Below the pieces are notes generated by a model. That model did not search any database. It saw nothing but the letters and a program-made list of their open reading frames with translations, and was not told where the DNA came from. Of a stretch of DNA of 6,319 bases, positions 1-5,731 are shown piece after piece. How positions within the stretch are numbered: position 1 is the first letter of the stretch; every line of letters starts with the position of its first letter. The position numbers and the translations under genes were made by a program. Source of the stretch: an uncultured Verrucomicrobiota bacterium (lineage in GTDB: Bacteria; Verrucomicrobiota; Kiritimatiellia; RFP12; UBA1067); NCBI GenBank assembly GCA_947305825.1, contig CAMZET010000088.1, positions 1 to 6,319 on the forward strand, written 5' to 3'.

Positions 1-227
1 GTCGGCATGGTCGTGGTCGTGGTGGCAGTCGTGGTCGTGGTGGCAGTCGTGGTCGCCGTAAGCGACGTTTTTACGCGCTCGACCAAGCCGCTGGCGACGG
101 CGCTATTCCCGCCGTAATGCAAAAGCGCCTTCTTTCCGCCGAAGCGCCTTACGAGTCCGCCTGTCTGCGCTTCTTTTCCTCTGCCGAACGCAAAGAACGT
201 CGGCGACTAGAAATCGAAATCCGTCAT
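1..227 (-). pseudogene. Iron-containing alcohol dehydrogenase, N-terminal fragment with in-frame amber codon
   Basis: The minus frame from ATG at 225-227 gives MTDFDF, then TAG (207-209), then SPTFFAFGRGKEAQTGG, followed by VRRFGGKKALLHYGGNS and a GLVERVKTSL segment. This is the N-terminus of group III iron-dependent alcohol dehydrogenases (YqhD/butanol dehydrogenase type), which typically read F-x-[SN]-P-T-x-x-x-F-G-[KR]-G and then RFGGKKVLLHYGGGS, an NAD(P)-binding region. These enzymes reduce aldehydes in the cytoplasm. The family usually has about 380-400 residues; only about 56 codons are seen before similarity stops near position 60, where the frame enters a tandem repeat and becomes a Thr/Ala run with no stop before the window edge. 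A weak Shine-Dalgarno (AAAGG) lies 9-11 nt upstream of the ATG, and a sigma-70 promoter lies about 110 nt upstream. The amber codon sits at a variable position, commonly Y, Q or C in relatives. The gene is either broken or misread here. Confidence 0.68.
10..54. repeat. 18-bp tandem repeat at left edge (2.5 copies)
   Basis: The unit GTCGTGGTCGTGGTGGCA occurs exactly at 10-27 and 28-45 and continues as a half copy to about 54. Read on the minus strand in one frame it encodes HDCHHD repeats, a typical metal-binding His/Asp/Cys tract. In the dehydrogenase frame it gives Thr/Ala, and on the plus strand Arg/Gly/Ser. No reading frame with its own start enters the HDCHHD tract: that frame meets TAG at 103-105. 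Because the repeat touches the window edge directly after dehydrogenase similarity ends, it may be a real insertion or an assembly join. Confidence 0.85.
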
Positions 228-335
228 CTTGTGCCGCCTTTCGTTTCGCGGCTTCTTCCCGCGCGTCTTGCGGCATGGACTTCCGCGCCCGCCGCTTACT
301 CCCGGTATCGATGTCCGCCCAGAAACGACGCTGAC

Positions 336-364
336 AGTATACAATATTTTCCGCAGTCCTGCAA
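336..364 (-). promoter_or_regulatory. Sigma-70-type promoter for the dehydrogenase gene
   Basis: On the minus strand, TTGCAG (364-359) and TATACT (341-336) are separated by exactly 17 nt. The hexamers match the TTGACA/TATAAT consensus at 4/6 and 5/6. Transcription would start near 329, about 100 nt before the ATG at 227. This separates the dehydrogenase from the zinc-ribbon operon that ends at 453 and supports the TAG there as a true stop. Confidence 0.55.
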
Positions 365-452
365 TGCCCGACCGCGCGGCGCGGTGGCGCGGCGGGCGTT
401 GCAACGCAAACCTTTTGGAGAGAAAACGCGACCTCGGCTTGCCTAGACCGAC
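365..452 (-). other. Operon-dehydrogenase intergenic segment with GC-rich dyads
   Basis: This spacer holds a perfect 12-bp palindrome GCGTTGCAACGC (396-407) and a GC-rich dyad in which CCGCGC at 372-377 pairs with GCGCGG at 387-392. Neither is followed by a clear minus-strand T-tract, so an intrinsic terminator is possible but not shown. A short direct repeat CCTAGAC occurs at 442-448 and 452-458, overlapping the end of the zinc-ribbon gene. Confidence 0.35.
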
Positions 453-641
453 CTAGACGACCGGCGCGGACGGTTCGGCCCATTCAAAGCCGCAACTGCG
501 GCACGAATATGCCTTGCCCTGAAAACCGTCCGTCTGCTCCAAACGGCGGTCCACCCTGCGGACTTCAACAGAAGAAGAGCCGCACTTCGGACACTTGGCG
601 CTAGTCAGCGCGTAAGCGAATTTGTCGAACAAACCGCTCAT
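453..641 (-). CDS. Small zinc-ribbon protein (62 aa)
   Basis: The predicted protein starts MSGLFDKFAYALTSAKCPKC and has a CxxC pair at residues 17-20 and another at about 47-50 (CRSC), with GFEW after the second. This is the standard arrangement of a one-domain zinc ribbon. It is expected to be cytoplasmic and to bind one Zn. Its partner is unknown. The ATG at 639-641 was chosen over an upstream in-frame ATG at 710 because the latter would overlap the preceding gene by 68 nt, while AGGAG (649-653) sits 7 nt before the chosen ATG. The start lies 1 nt after the TGA of the preceding gene (TGACATG), which implies translational coupling. The stop is TAG. Last gene of the operon. Confidence 0.75.
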   Translation of the reverse strand: MSGLFDKFAYALTSAKCPKCGSSSVEVRRVDRRLEQTDGFQGKAYSCRSCGFEWAEPSAPVV

Positions 642-642
642 G

Positions 643-978
643 TCACGGCTCCTGGTATTCGAATTCACGCCCGCACTTTCCGCACTTGTATTTTCCCCGT
701 GCCTTGTCAATCAATTTGCCGGCGCCGTAGCCCGCAGCACCGCCCGCCGCCGCCGCGCCGAGCGCACCGACAATCGCTCCGCCGATGGCGCCTATCGCCG
801 TCCCGATACTCGGCACGAACGAGCCGATTGCCGCGCCGGCCGCCGCGCCGCCTCCCGCGCCGGCAAGGGTCGCCCCTCCCCCGGCGACCGCTCCGACCGT
901 AGTTCCGACTTTCGTGCCGGTAGATATCAGCGAGACATGGCTAGGTGTTCCGCATACAGGGCATGTTGGCATGCTCAC
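643..978 (-). CDS. Glycine-zipper protein with terminal CxxC pairs (111 aa)
   Basis: The N-terminus carries a CPVCG motif and the C-terminus KCGKCGREFEY. Between them lie about 70 residues that are almost entirely Gly, Ala, Val and Ile, with repeated GxxxG-like spacing (GAVAGGG, GAAAGAAIG, GAIGGAIVGALG). Glycine zippers of this kind pack as membrane helices or oligomers. The two CxxC motifs together look like one zinc ribbon split by a hydrophobic hairpin, so the protein could be a membrane hairpin with a cytoplasmic zinc knuckle. A GTG start at 976-978 is preferred: AGGAG (986-990) is 7 nt upstream and GTGA overlaps the TGA of the preceding gene. The ATG two codons later has a 13-nt spacing and is less likely. 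Function not recognised. Confidence 0.75.
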   Translation of the reverse strand: MSMPTCPVCGTPSHVSLISTGTKVGTTVGAVAGGGATLAGAGGGAAAGAAIGSFVPSIGTAIGAIGGAIVGALGAAAAGGAAGYGAGKLIDKARGKYKCGKCGREFEYQEP

Positions 979-1301
979 GATTGTTCTCCTTTCTTTGCTT
1001 GTCTTAACAAATTGGTTTGCCGTGTTTTCAACTCTTCGAAATGCTCTTTCAGGTATGCGCAGGATGCCGCCATCAAACCGCAATATTCGTCCGGCGACAT
1101 CCTGTCCGCGAATTCGATATACATTCTTTCAACGCTGCAGACTGCCGGGCGCGAATCGTATATGTCGCACAGATCCGCATCCGTGAGATGGCAGCACGTT
1201 CCGTCGCCGCGATCGAACACGGCCAACTGCGGAATGCCGCATATCAACTTGCAGCACAGCCCGCAGCGGTCGCATTCGAACTTCGCGGAGGCCGACTCCA
1301 T
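975..1301 (-). CDS. YkgJ-family cysteine-cluster protein (108 aa)
   Basis: The N-terminus has the CxxCGxCC signature (C10, C13, C16, C17) followed by C21, then GTCCHL (C36, C37), C45 in LCDIY, and RPAVC (C55). The order CxxCxxCC, GxCxxL, CxIYxxRPxxC is diagnostic of the YkgJ/UPF0153 family (Pfam CxxCxxCC), thought to bind zinc or an iron-sulfur cluster; the family's biochemical role is not firmly known. Two further cysteines lie in the C-terminal helical part (DEYCGLMAASC), which ends in a charged Lys/Gln/Glu-rich helix. ATG at 1299-1301 lies 1 nt after the TGA of the preceding gene. No good Shine-Dalgarno is visible, so translation probably depends on coupling. Its stop overlaps the GTG start of the next gene. 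Confidence 0.88.
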   Translation of the reverse strand: MESASAKFECDRCGLCCKLICGIPQLAVFDRGDGTCCHLTDADLCDIYDSRPAVCSVERMYIEFADRMSPDEYCGLMAASCAYLKEHFEELKTRQTNLLRQAKKGEQS

Positions 1302-1302
1302 G

Positions 1303-2394
1303 TCAGTCGATTTCAGCCTGCGGGAAGGACGGCTTCACGGCCGGAGCGAATGCGACGTAGCCATGCTTCTCGGCCTCTTTGAGTTTGCCGTAGGCGTTTG
1401 CCGCCTGGCCGCAGACTCTCTCCGATTCCGCCGTCAGCGCGCCGCTTTCGCTCAAGATAGGCGTGTCCAGAAGTTTCTTTATGGCGAGAGCGGTCGATGC
1501 CGATGCGCCGACAATCGCCTTTGACGTCCCCTTGAAATTGGGATAGCGGCAGCCTTCCTTCTCTATGATGGTCTCAAGCGAGTAAATCTGCGGCTCGAAA
1601 AGCCTATCGAGTTTGGCGAGCACGTCGGTGAACATCGCCGTACGCTCGCGTATGGCCTCGCTCGCGGACCAGAGGGTTTTCAGTTCCTCCGCGATTTGTT
1701 TTGCCTTGGCGAGGTTGGAATAGGCGTTGTCGAGGTTCTCGCTCGCCTTGGAGCCCATGACGCAACCGAGGACGGCCAAGGCAGGACCGGCGACAATGCC
1801 GCCGAGAATCGCCATGCCGCCGGCGACGCCTAGCCCGCCGGCCGCGAGCGCCCCGCCGCCGAAGAACGCGAGCGTCGCGTTTGTCGCCGCCGCGCCGCTC
1901 AACGATGCGATGGCCGTTCCCGTCGATGCCGTAGCGAGCGTCGTCGCCGCGCCGTACGCACCGAACGCCATCGCCCCGCCGGCGATTGAACCGCTCAGAA
2001 CGCCTTGCGCCATCGGCACGAACATGTCGTGCATCTGCTTCAGTTCCACGAAACCCTGCCGGTCGAGTTTGAGGTTGCGGAGTTCATGAAGCCCGATTGA
2101 GTCCGTGAATGAAACTTCCTTCAACCGCCCGTAAAGGTCTACGAAACGTCCCATATGGTCGTCCAGGACTTTCGCTTTCTTCTGCCCCAGATACTCCAGC
2201 GCCCTCTTTGTCTGCTCGCGGCTGCTCTCAAGGTCGGTTTTCGCTTTGTCGACCCGGCCTTTGGCGTCTTTGTTGATGTCATCGGCCTTGTTGTTGTCGG
2301 AAACGGCCTTCACGCCTTTCACGATTCCGGCCGCTCCGGCAGCCACTGCTGCTACGCCGGCGACTATCGGCGCGATGATTATTGGTACTGGCAT
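1303..2394 (-). CDS. Probable membrane-inserting protein with Gly/Ala-rich core (363 aa)
   Basis: Residues about 4-25 form one hydrophobic helix (PIIIAPIVAGVAAVAAGAAG). Residues about 38-90 are charged and probably coiled coil. Residues about 127-214 form a long Gly/Ala-rich hydrophobic block containing GGGALAAGGLGVAGG and GGIVAGPALAVLG. This is followed by another helical, charged region (218-280) and a mostly helical tail. Coiled coils flanking a hydrophobic hairpin recall apolipoprotein-L-like or pore-forming architectures, and similar proteins are widespread in bacteria as uncharacterised membrane proteins. Pore formation or membrane remodelling is inference only. A purine-rich Shine-Dalgarno (AGGAAGGAAGG) precedes the ATG at 2392-2394, 55 nt after the stop of the preceding gene. 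No enzyme motif is visible. Confidence 0.88.
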   Translation of the reverse strand: MPVPIIIAPIVAGVAAVAAGAAGIVKGVKAVSDNNKADDINKDAKGRVDKAKTDLESSREQTKRALEYLGQKKAKVLDDHMGRFVDLYGRLKEVSFTDSIGLHELRNLKLDRQGFVELKQMHDMFVPMAQGVLSGSIAGGAMAFGAYGAATTLATASTGTAIASLSGAAATNATLAFFGGGALAAGGLGVAGGMAILGGIVAGPALAVLGCVMGSKASENLDNAYSNLAKAKQIAEELKTLWSASEAIRERTAMFTDVLAKLDRLFEPQIYSLETIIEKEGCRYPNFKGTSKAIVGASASTALAIKKLLDTPILSESGALTAESERVCGQAANAYGKLKEAEKHGYVAFAPAVKPSFPQAEID

Positions 2395-2449
2395 TTGTTC
2401 CTTCCTTCCTGTTTACGATGAATTTCGAGTTGCGGAGTATGTATATGTA

Positions 2450-3979
2450 TCAGAGGACGAGAGGTTCGTCCGACATCATGAAAGCGTCGAATTCGCGCAT
2501 ATTGGAGAATTGCGGCCTGCCGCCGAGTTTGACGGTTATGGCATTCATGCCGGACATGTAGCCGTCGATGTCGCCCGAGGCGACGGCTTTGTCGATGCGC
2601 GAGAAGGCGTCGTCGAAGGTGGACGTCATGTCCGACATGTATCGCCGGACGGCGGTTTCCATTTCCGTCCTGTATTCGCGTATCATCTTGACTGCCTCGG
2701 CGCATTCCGCCTCAATCTTGACGCGGCGTTCGCGGGCGAGTTTCGCATCGCGCAGGCTGTCGGTGAGAATCCTGTACGACAGCGAGCTGAGGGAAAAGCC
2801 TATCATGCTGCCGGCGAGGGCGCCGACGACCGGCACCGGGATTGCAGCCTGCCCAATGGCGGCGAAAAGCGCGCTCGCCACGGATTCGTATCCCTTTTCG
2901 CCCAGTTCCTCCATGCACTCAGCGCCGTCTATTTCCCCGGCGAAATAGCGCTTGAGCGATTTGCCCGCGTCCACCGCGCCGGAAACGATCATGGCTGGCA
3001 AGTTTGTCTTGGAAACCGAGCGCAGCGCGGAAGTCTTCGCGTTTTGCATCGCGCCCTTCAGCAATGCGCCGCCTGCCCCTGTAGCATAGCTGAGAGCCGC
3101 AGCGCTCGCCGTGTCGCATCCCATATCGCGCAGCGCGTCCTTCGCTTCCTTTTCTCCCTTGCAGACCGAGACGAAATTGCGTATCAGCGAGATGCTTCCG
3201 CCGATCGCCGCCCCCGTCTTCGCCTGCGCGATTCCGGCGCGGTGCGACACGCGGGCGATGTCCTTGGCCGTGGAGAGTTTCGGCTTCGTCCTAGCCTCCA
3301 TCGCTTCGGCGTTCGACACCTTGCTCTTGCGCAGGTTTTTCGAGAGCTTCCGGCATTTTTCGAGCTGCGCCTGCTTCGCTTCCGCCGCCTCCGTCTTGCC
3401 TTGCGCCCGCAAACTCTCTACCTGCTTCTCGAGCGAAGCGCATTTGTCCTTGAGCGCCGCTTTCATGCCGTCGTAGTAATCGCTTGGCACGAGCATCTGG
3501 CAGTCGTTGTCGATGTATTTCTCGTAGTCCTTGCCGAGCATCTTGTTTACGGCACGTCCTGGCGACGAGCCCACGAACTTCATTTGCGCGCTCGCCCCCG
3601 GCACAGGATTCCCGGCGGCGTCGACGGCACATGTTATATCGTAGAGTTCGTCGTTCACGTGGCCTGGGATGTCGTCAGTGCGCATCGTGGAGGGCGTTTT
3701 TCCGGCGATGCGCTCTTCGGCGCGGCGTCTTGCGACCTCCTTGACCTCGGCCGAAAAACCGGCTTGCTGCTTCAGGTTGGACTTCTCGAAATCCGGATTG
3801 ACATTGCTTTGCGATATTCCCTTCAAGCTGCGCTTTAGAGTTTGCCCTGCCTCGCTGTCTACGCCGCTGTAGGCGACGAAATGCTCCTTCACGGCGCCGC
3901 CGTAGCGCGAAGCGACATCTGCCGACGCGGCGGCGAGGGCGGCGGCCATCAAACGTTTCTCTTGTTCCTTATCATCCAT
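2450..3979 (-). CDS. Large coiled-coil protein with hydrophobic glycine-rich segments (509 aa)
   Basis: First gene of the operon; AAGGAG (3988-3993) lies 8 nt before the ATG at 3977-3979. Residues 1-100 are helical and charged. Residues 108-172 look like a small alpha/beta domain: ELYDITCAVD, then an AQMKFVG strand, then VPSDYYDGM. Residues 173-215 are a strong coiled-coil candidate. Residues 250-310 and 365-403 are Gly/Ala-rich hydrophobic segments (notably AIPVPVVGALAGSMIGF), which could insert in a membrane. The C-terminus (410-509) is again helical and ends in an acidic FDAFMMSDEP stretch. I do not recognise a named family. The D...QxK pattern faintly recalls PD-(D/E)xK nuclease cores, but this is weak. 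The general design resembles its downstream neighbour, so the two may act together at a membrane. Confidence 0.88.
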   Translation of the reverse strand: MDDKEQEKRLMAAALAAASADVASRYGGAVKEHFVAYSGVDSEAGQTLKRSLKGISQSNVNPDFEKSNLKQQAGFSAEVKEVARRRAEERIAGKTPSTMRTDDIPGHVNDELYDITCAVDAAGNPVPGASAQMKFVGSSPGRAVNKMLGKDYEKYIDNDCQMLVPSDYYDGMKAALKDKCASLEKQVESLRAQGKTEAAEAKQAQLEKCRKLSKNLRKSKVSNAEAMEARTKPKLSTAKDIARVSHRAGIAQAKTGAAIGGSISLIRNFVSVCKGEKEAKDALRDMGCDTASAAALSYATGAGGALLKGAMQNAKTSALRSVSKTNLPAMIVSGAVDAGKSLKRYFAGEIDGAECMEELGEKGYESVASALFAAIGQAAIPVPVVGALAGSMIGFSLSSLSYRILTDSLRDAKLARERRVKIEAECAEAVKMIREYRTEMETAVRRYMSDMTSTFDDAFSRIDKAVASGDIDGYMSGMNAITVKLGGRPQFSNMREFDAFMMSDEPLVL

Positions 3980-3987
3980 TCAATTGT

Positions 3988-3993
3988 CTCCTT
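3988..3993 (-). promoter_or_regulatory. Shine-Dalgarno of the first operon gene
   Basis: AAGGAG on the minus strand lies 8 nt upstream of the ATG at 3977-3979, which fixes the start of the 509-residue protein. The predicted leader from the sigma-54 start site is about 60 nt. Confidence 0.75.
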
Positions 3994-4032
3994 GCGCATT
4001 GTCTCCGGTCTAATCTGCTTCTTTGTTTTTCA

Positions 4033-4062
4033 AATAGCACAATCCATAATAGCACAATCCAT
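4033..4062. repeat. Exact 15-bp tandem duplication at the sigma-54 promoter
   Basis: AATAGCACAATCCAT (plus strand) occurs at 4033-4047 and again immediately at 4048-4062. On the minus strand each copy carries the ATTGTGC that forms the -12 element. Only the upstream copy (4048-4062) has a TGGCA -24 element at the right distance, so the second copy is a -12 box without a partner, placed roughly at the predicted transcription start. Confidence 0.95.
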
Positions 4063-4066
4063 GCCA
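4052..4066 (-). promoter_or_regulatory. Sigma-54 (-24/-12) promoter of the five-gene operon
   Basis: The minus strand reads TGGCATGGATTGTGC. Against the sigma-54 consensus TGGCACGNNNNTTGC it differs at two positions only, and the key GG (4064-4065) and GC (4052-4053) are correctly spaced. It lies between the stop of the sigma-54 activator gene (4084) and the start of the operon (3979), where such a promoter is expected. Predicted transcription start is near 4040. Confidence 0.78.
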
Positions 4067-4083
4067 ACGCCGGAAATCCGTTT

Positions 4084-5649
4084 TTATTTGCCCGTATCGT
4101 CTCTTGACGCCTCTGAGCAGGTCGCACATTGACCATCGAGACGGTCAATATCTTGCAAATGCTTCTTGAGAGTATTGCGGGTAATGCCCAGCGCGGCTGC
4201 GGTGCGCGTTATGTTCCTGCCGCTTTTGACGAACACGCTCGCGACATGGCGGCGGACCGCTTCGGCGAGGTTGTCGGTTTTTCCAGAAACTCCGCAAAGT
4301 TTGGCGCCGTCGGTTGCGCCGGTCTGCATAAAAGCGCTATGCTCCGCAATCAAGGCCGTGAAATCCCGCGTCTTGAACACGTATGCGCGTTCCAAGATGT
4401 TTTGGAGTTCGCGGACGTTGCCGGGATAATCGTACGCCGCAAGCGCCGCCTTCGCGGCATCATCCAGGTGCCGTCTCGTACGGTTGAACCACCAGTTGTC
4501 GGCTATCGCGGCTATGTCCTCAGGACGCTCGCGAAGAGGCGGAATGCGCAACGGAATCACATTGAGGCGCATGAACAGGTCTTCGCGGAAGCGTCCGTCA
4601 CGCACAAGCTACGGCAGGTTTTTGTTGGTCGCGGTGATCAGGCGCACGTCTGTCGTAATTTCCGCCGTACCGCCTACGCGCATGAAGCGGCCTTCCTCCA
4701 GAGCGCGCAGCAGGACGCCTTGCGCTTCAAGCGGCAGCTCGGCGATTTCATCGAGGAAAAGCGTGCCGCCGTCCGCCAGTTCGAAAAGACCTAGCCTCTG
4801 CCGGTCGGCATCGGTGAACGCGCCTTTCTCATGGCCGAAAAATTTGCTTTCAAGCAGCTGCGGGGCTACGCTTGCGCAGTTCATCGCGTAGAACGGTTCG
4901 GCGCGGCGCGGCGAACGGCTGTGTATTTGAAGCGCCACCGTCTCTTTTCCCGTGCCGCTTTCACCGATTATCAAGACACGCGCATACCAACTTCGCGCAA
5001 CGACGTCGATTTTCCCCCGCAGTTCTTTCAACTGCTCGCTAACTCCTATCAGTTCGCGATTGCCGCACCTCCTGTAATGCTCCACCAAAGCGCGCATCTT
5101 TTCGCTGTACGCCTCTTCCCCCACGCCGTTTGCAAGACACCGTATCGCCTGAGCATACGATTCTTCGTCCTGATAGTTGCGGTATGCGTACATGGCCGCC
5201 AGTATCAGTTCATGGTAATGCGGCACGGATTTCGGGTGTTTGTTCCCTTCCAGCGCATACGGCCTCAAATCGGCAATATCGATATTGAAGGCCCGGCCCA
5301 CGGCGTCCAGAAGAGCGCCGTTGAACATTCCGCTTTCCGTCTGGTGGACTTCGAGGAACGGGCCTGCCAGACGCGCTTGCGTTTCACTCATCGCAACCGA
5401 ACTGATCCACGCGACCTTCGTCCCGCGCATCGACTTCAGCGCCCTGGCCAGCCGCTCCTCGTCGCCGCCAAGCGAAACGCCGATCAAGTATATGCGCTTC
5501 CACTCGCGACCGCGCAGTTCAAGGAACTCCGGGAGACGCCGCTTGCTCATGCCCATCACGTCGGCGTCGCCGCCGAGTGCGCGCAACGCCGCCGCCGCCG
5601 CGACCGCATACTCCTTCCATCCCCAGCCCGTGAGAACCAAAGTCGTCAT
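4084..5649 (-). pseudogene. Sigma-54-dependent AAA+ activator with Fis-type HTH, interrupted by in-frame TAG
   Basis: The frame encodes 521 codons with one internal TAG (4609-4611, codon 347). Residues 1 to about 195 form an N-terminal domain I do not recognise (begins MTTLVLTGWGWKEYAVAAAA; contains IYLIGVSLGGDEE), presumably the signal sensor. The AAA+ core shows Walker A GESGTGKE (229-236), the sigma-54 contact loop as GAFTDA (276-281, usually GAFTGA), Walker B GGTLFLDEI (294-302) and ATNKNL (340-345). After the TAG the match resumes at once with LVRDGRFREDLFMRLNVIPL (arginine-finger region), PPLRERPEDI, and YPGNVRELQN (sensor II). The C-terminus is a Fis-type HTH (TAAALGITRNTLKKHLQ). AAGGAG (5656-5661) precedes the ATG by 6 nt. 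The stop is TAA. Without readthrough the product would lack sensor II and the DNA-binding domain. It probably drives the downstream operon. Confidence 0.85.
4128..4149. promoter_or_regulatory. Inverted repeat, candidate enhancer site (UAS)
   Basis: ATTGACC (4128-4134), an 8-nt spacer, and GGTCAAT (4143-4149) make a perfect 7-bp-arm dyad. Its centre is about 98 bp upstream of the predicted sigma-54 transcription start, within the 80-150 bp range usual for sites bound by such activators. It lies inside the activator's own C-terminal coding sequence. Binding by this activator is inferred from position and symmetry. Confidence 0.45.
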
Positions 5650-5731
5650 GCCGCGCTCCTTGTATCCATGGCAAGTACCGGCCGAAGAACAGCGAACAGC
5701 CGTCCGCTACCAGCCGACAGCGCACATTGGA
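5650..5731 (-). other. Leader of the activator gene
   Basis: The Shine-Dalgarno AAGGAG (5656-5661) lies 6 nt before the ATG at 5647-5649. A 7-bp tandem GAACAGC (5687-5693, 5694-5700 on the plus strand) lies upstream. No convincing -10/-35 pair is seen in this stretch, so the activator promoter is not located. Confidence 0.5.

Noticed and set aside
10..54. CRISPR array or direct-repeat array
   Set aside because: The units are contiguous 18-bp copies without spacers, and no cas gene is seen.
3..446. Plus-strand frame with an Arg/Gly/Ser-rich start (GRGRGGSRGRGG), like an RNA-binding protein tail
   Set aside because: It is the complement of the 18-bp repeat and then of the dehydrogenase start and an intergenic promoter. 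It has no natural stop after the RG tract and no family similarity beyond it.
103..483. 126-codon minus-strand frame
   Set aside because: It overlaps the zinc-ribbon 3' end, the promoter and the dehydrogenase start in another frame. Its product is Arg-rich with no motif.
453..710. Longer 85-aa form of the zinc-ribbon protein
   Set aside because: The extra 23 residues would overlap the end of the preceding gene, whereas the internal ATG at 641 has a well-placed AGGAG and a coupled 1-nt gap.
979..1083. N-terminal extension of the glycine-zipper protein (146 aa form)
   Set aside because: This part overlaps the YkgJ coding sequence in another frame. The GTG at 976-978 with AGGAG 7 nt upstream and a GTGA overlap is the better start.
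622..1524. 300-codon plus-strand open frame
   Set aside because: It is antisense to four operon genes with clear starts, couplings and cysteine motifs, and its Arg/Ser/Ala-rich product shows no family.
2246..3838. 530-codon plus-strand open frame
   Set aside because: It lies opposite the 509-aa and part of the 363-aa genes. Its translation is Arg/His/Ala-rich with no domain, as expected of an antisense frame in GC-rich coding DNA.
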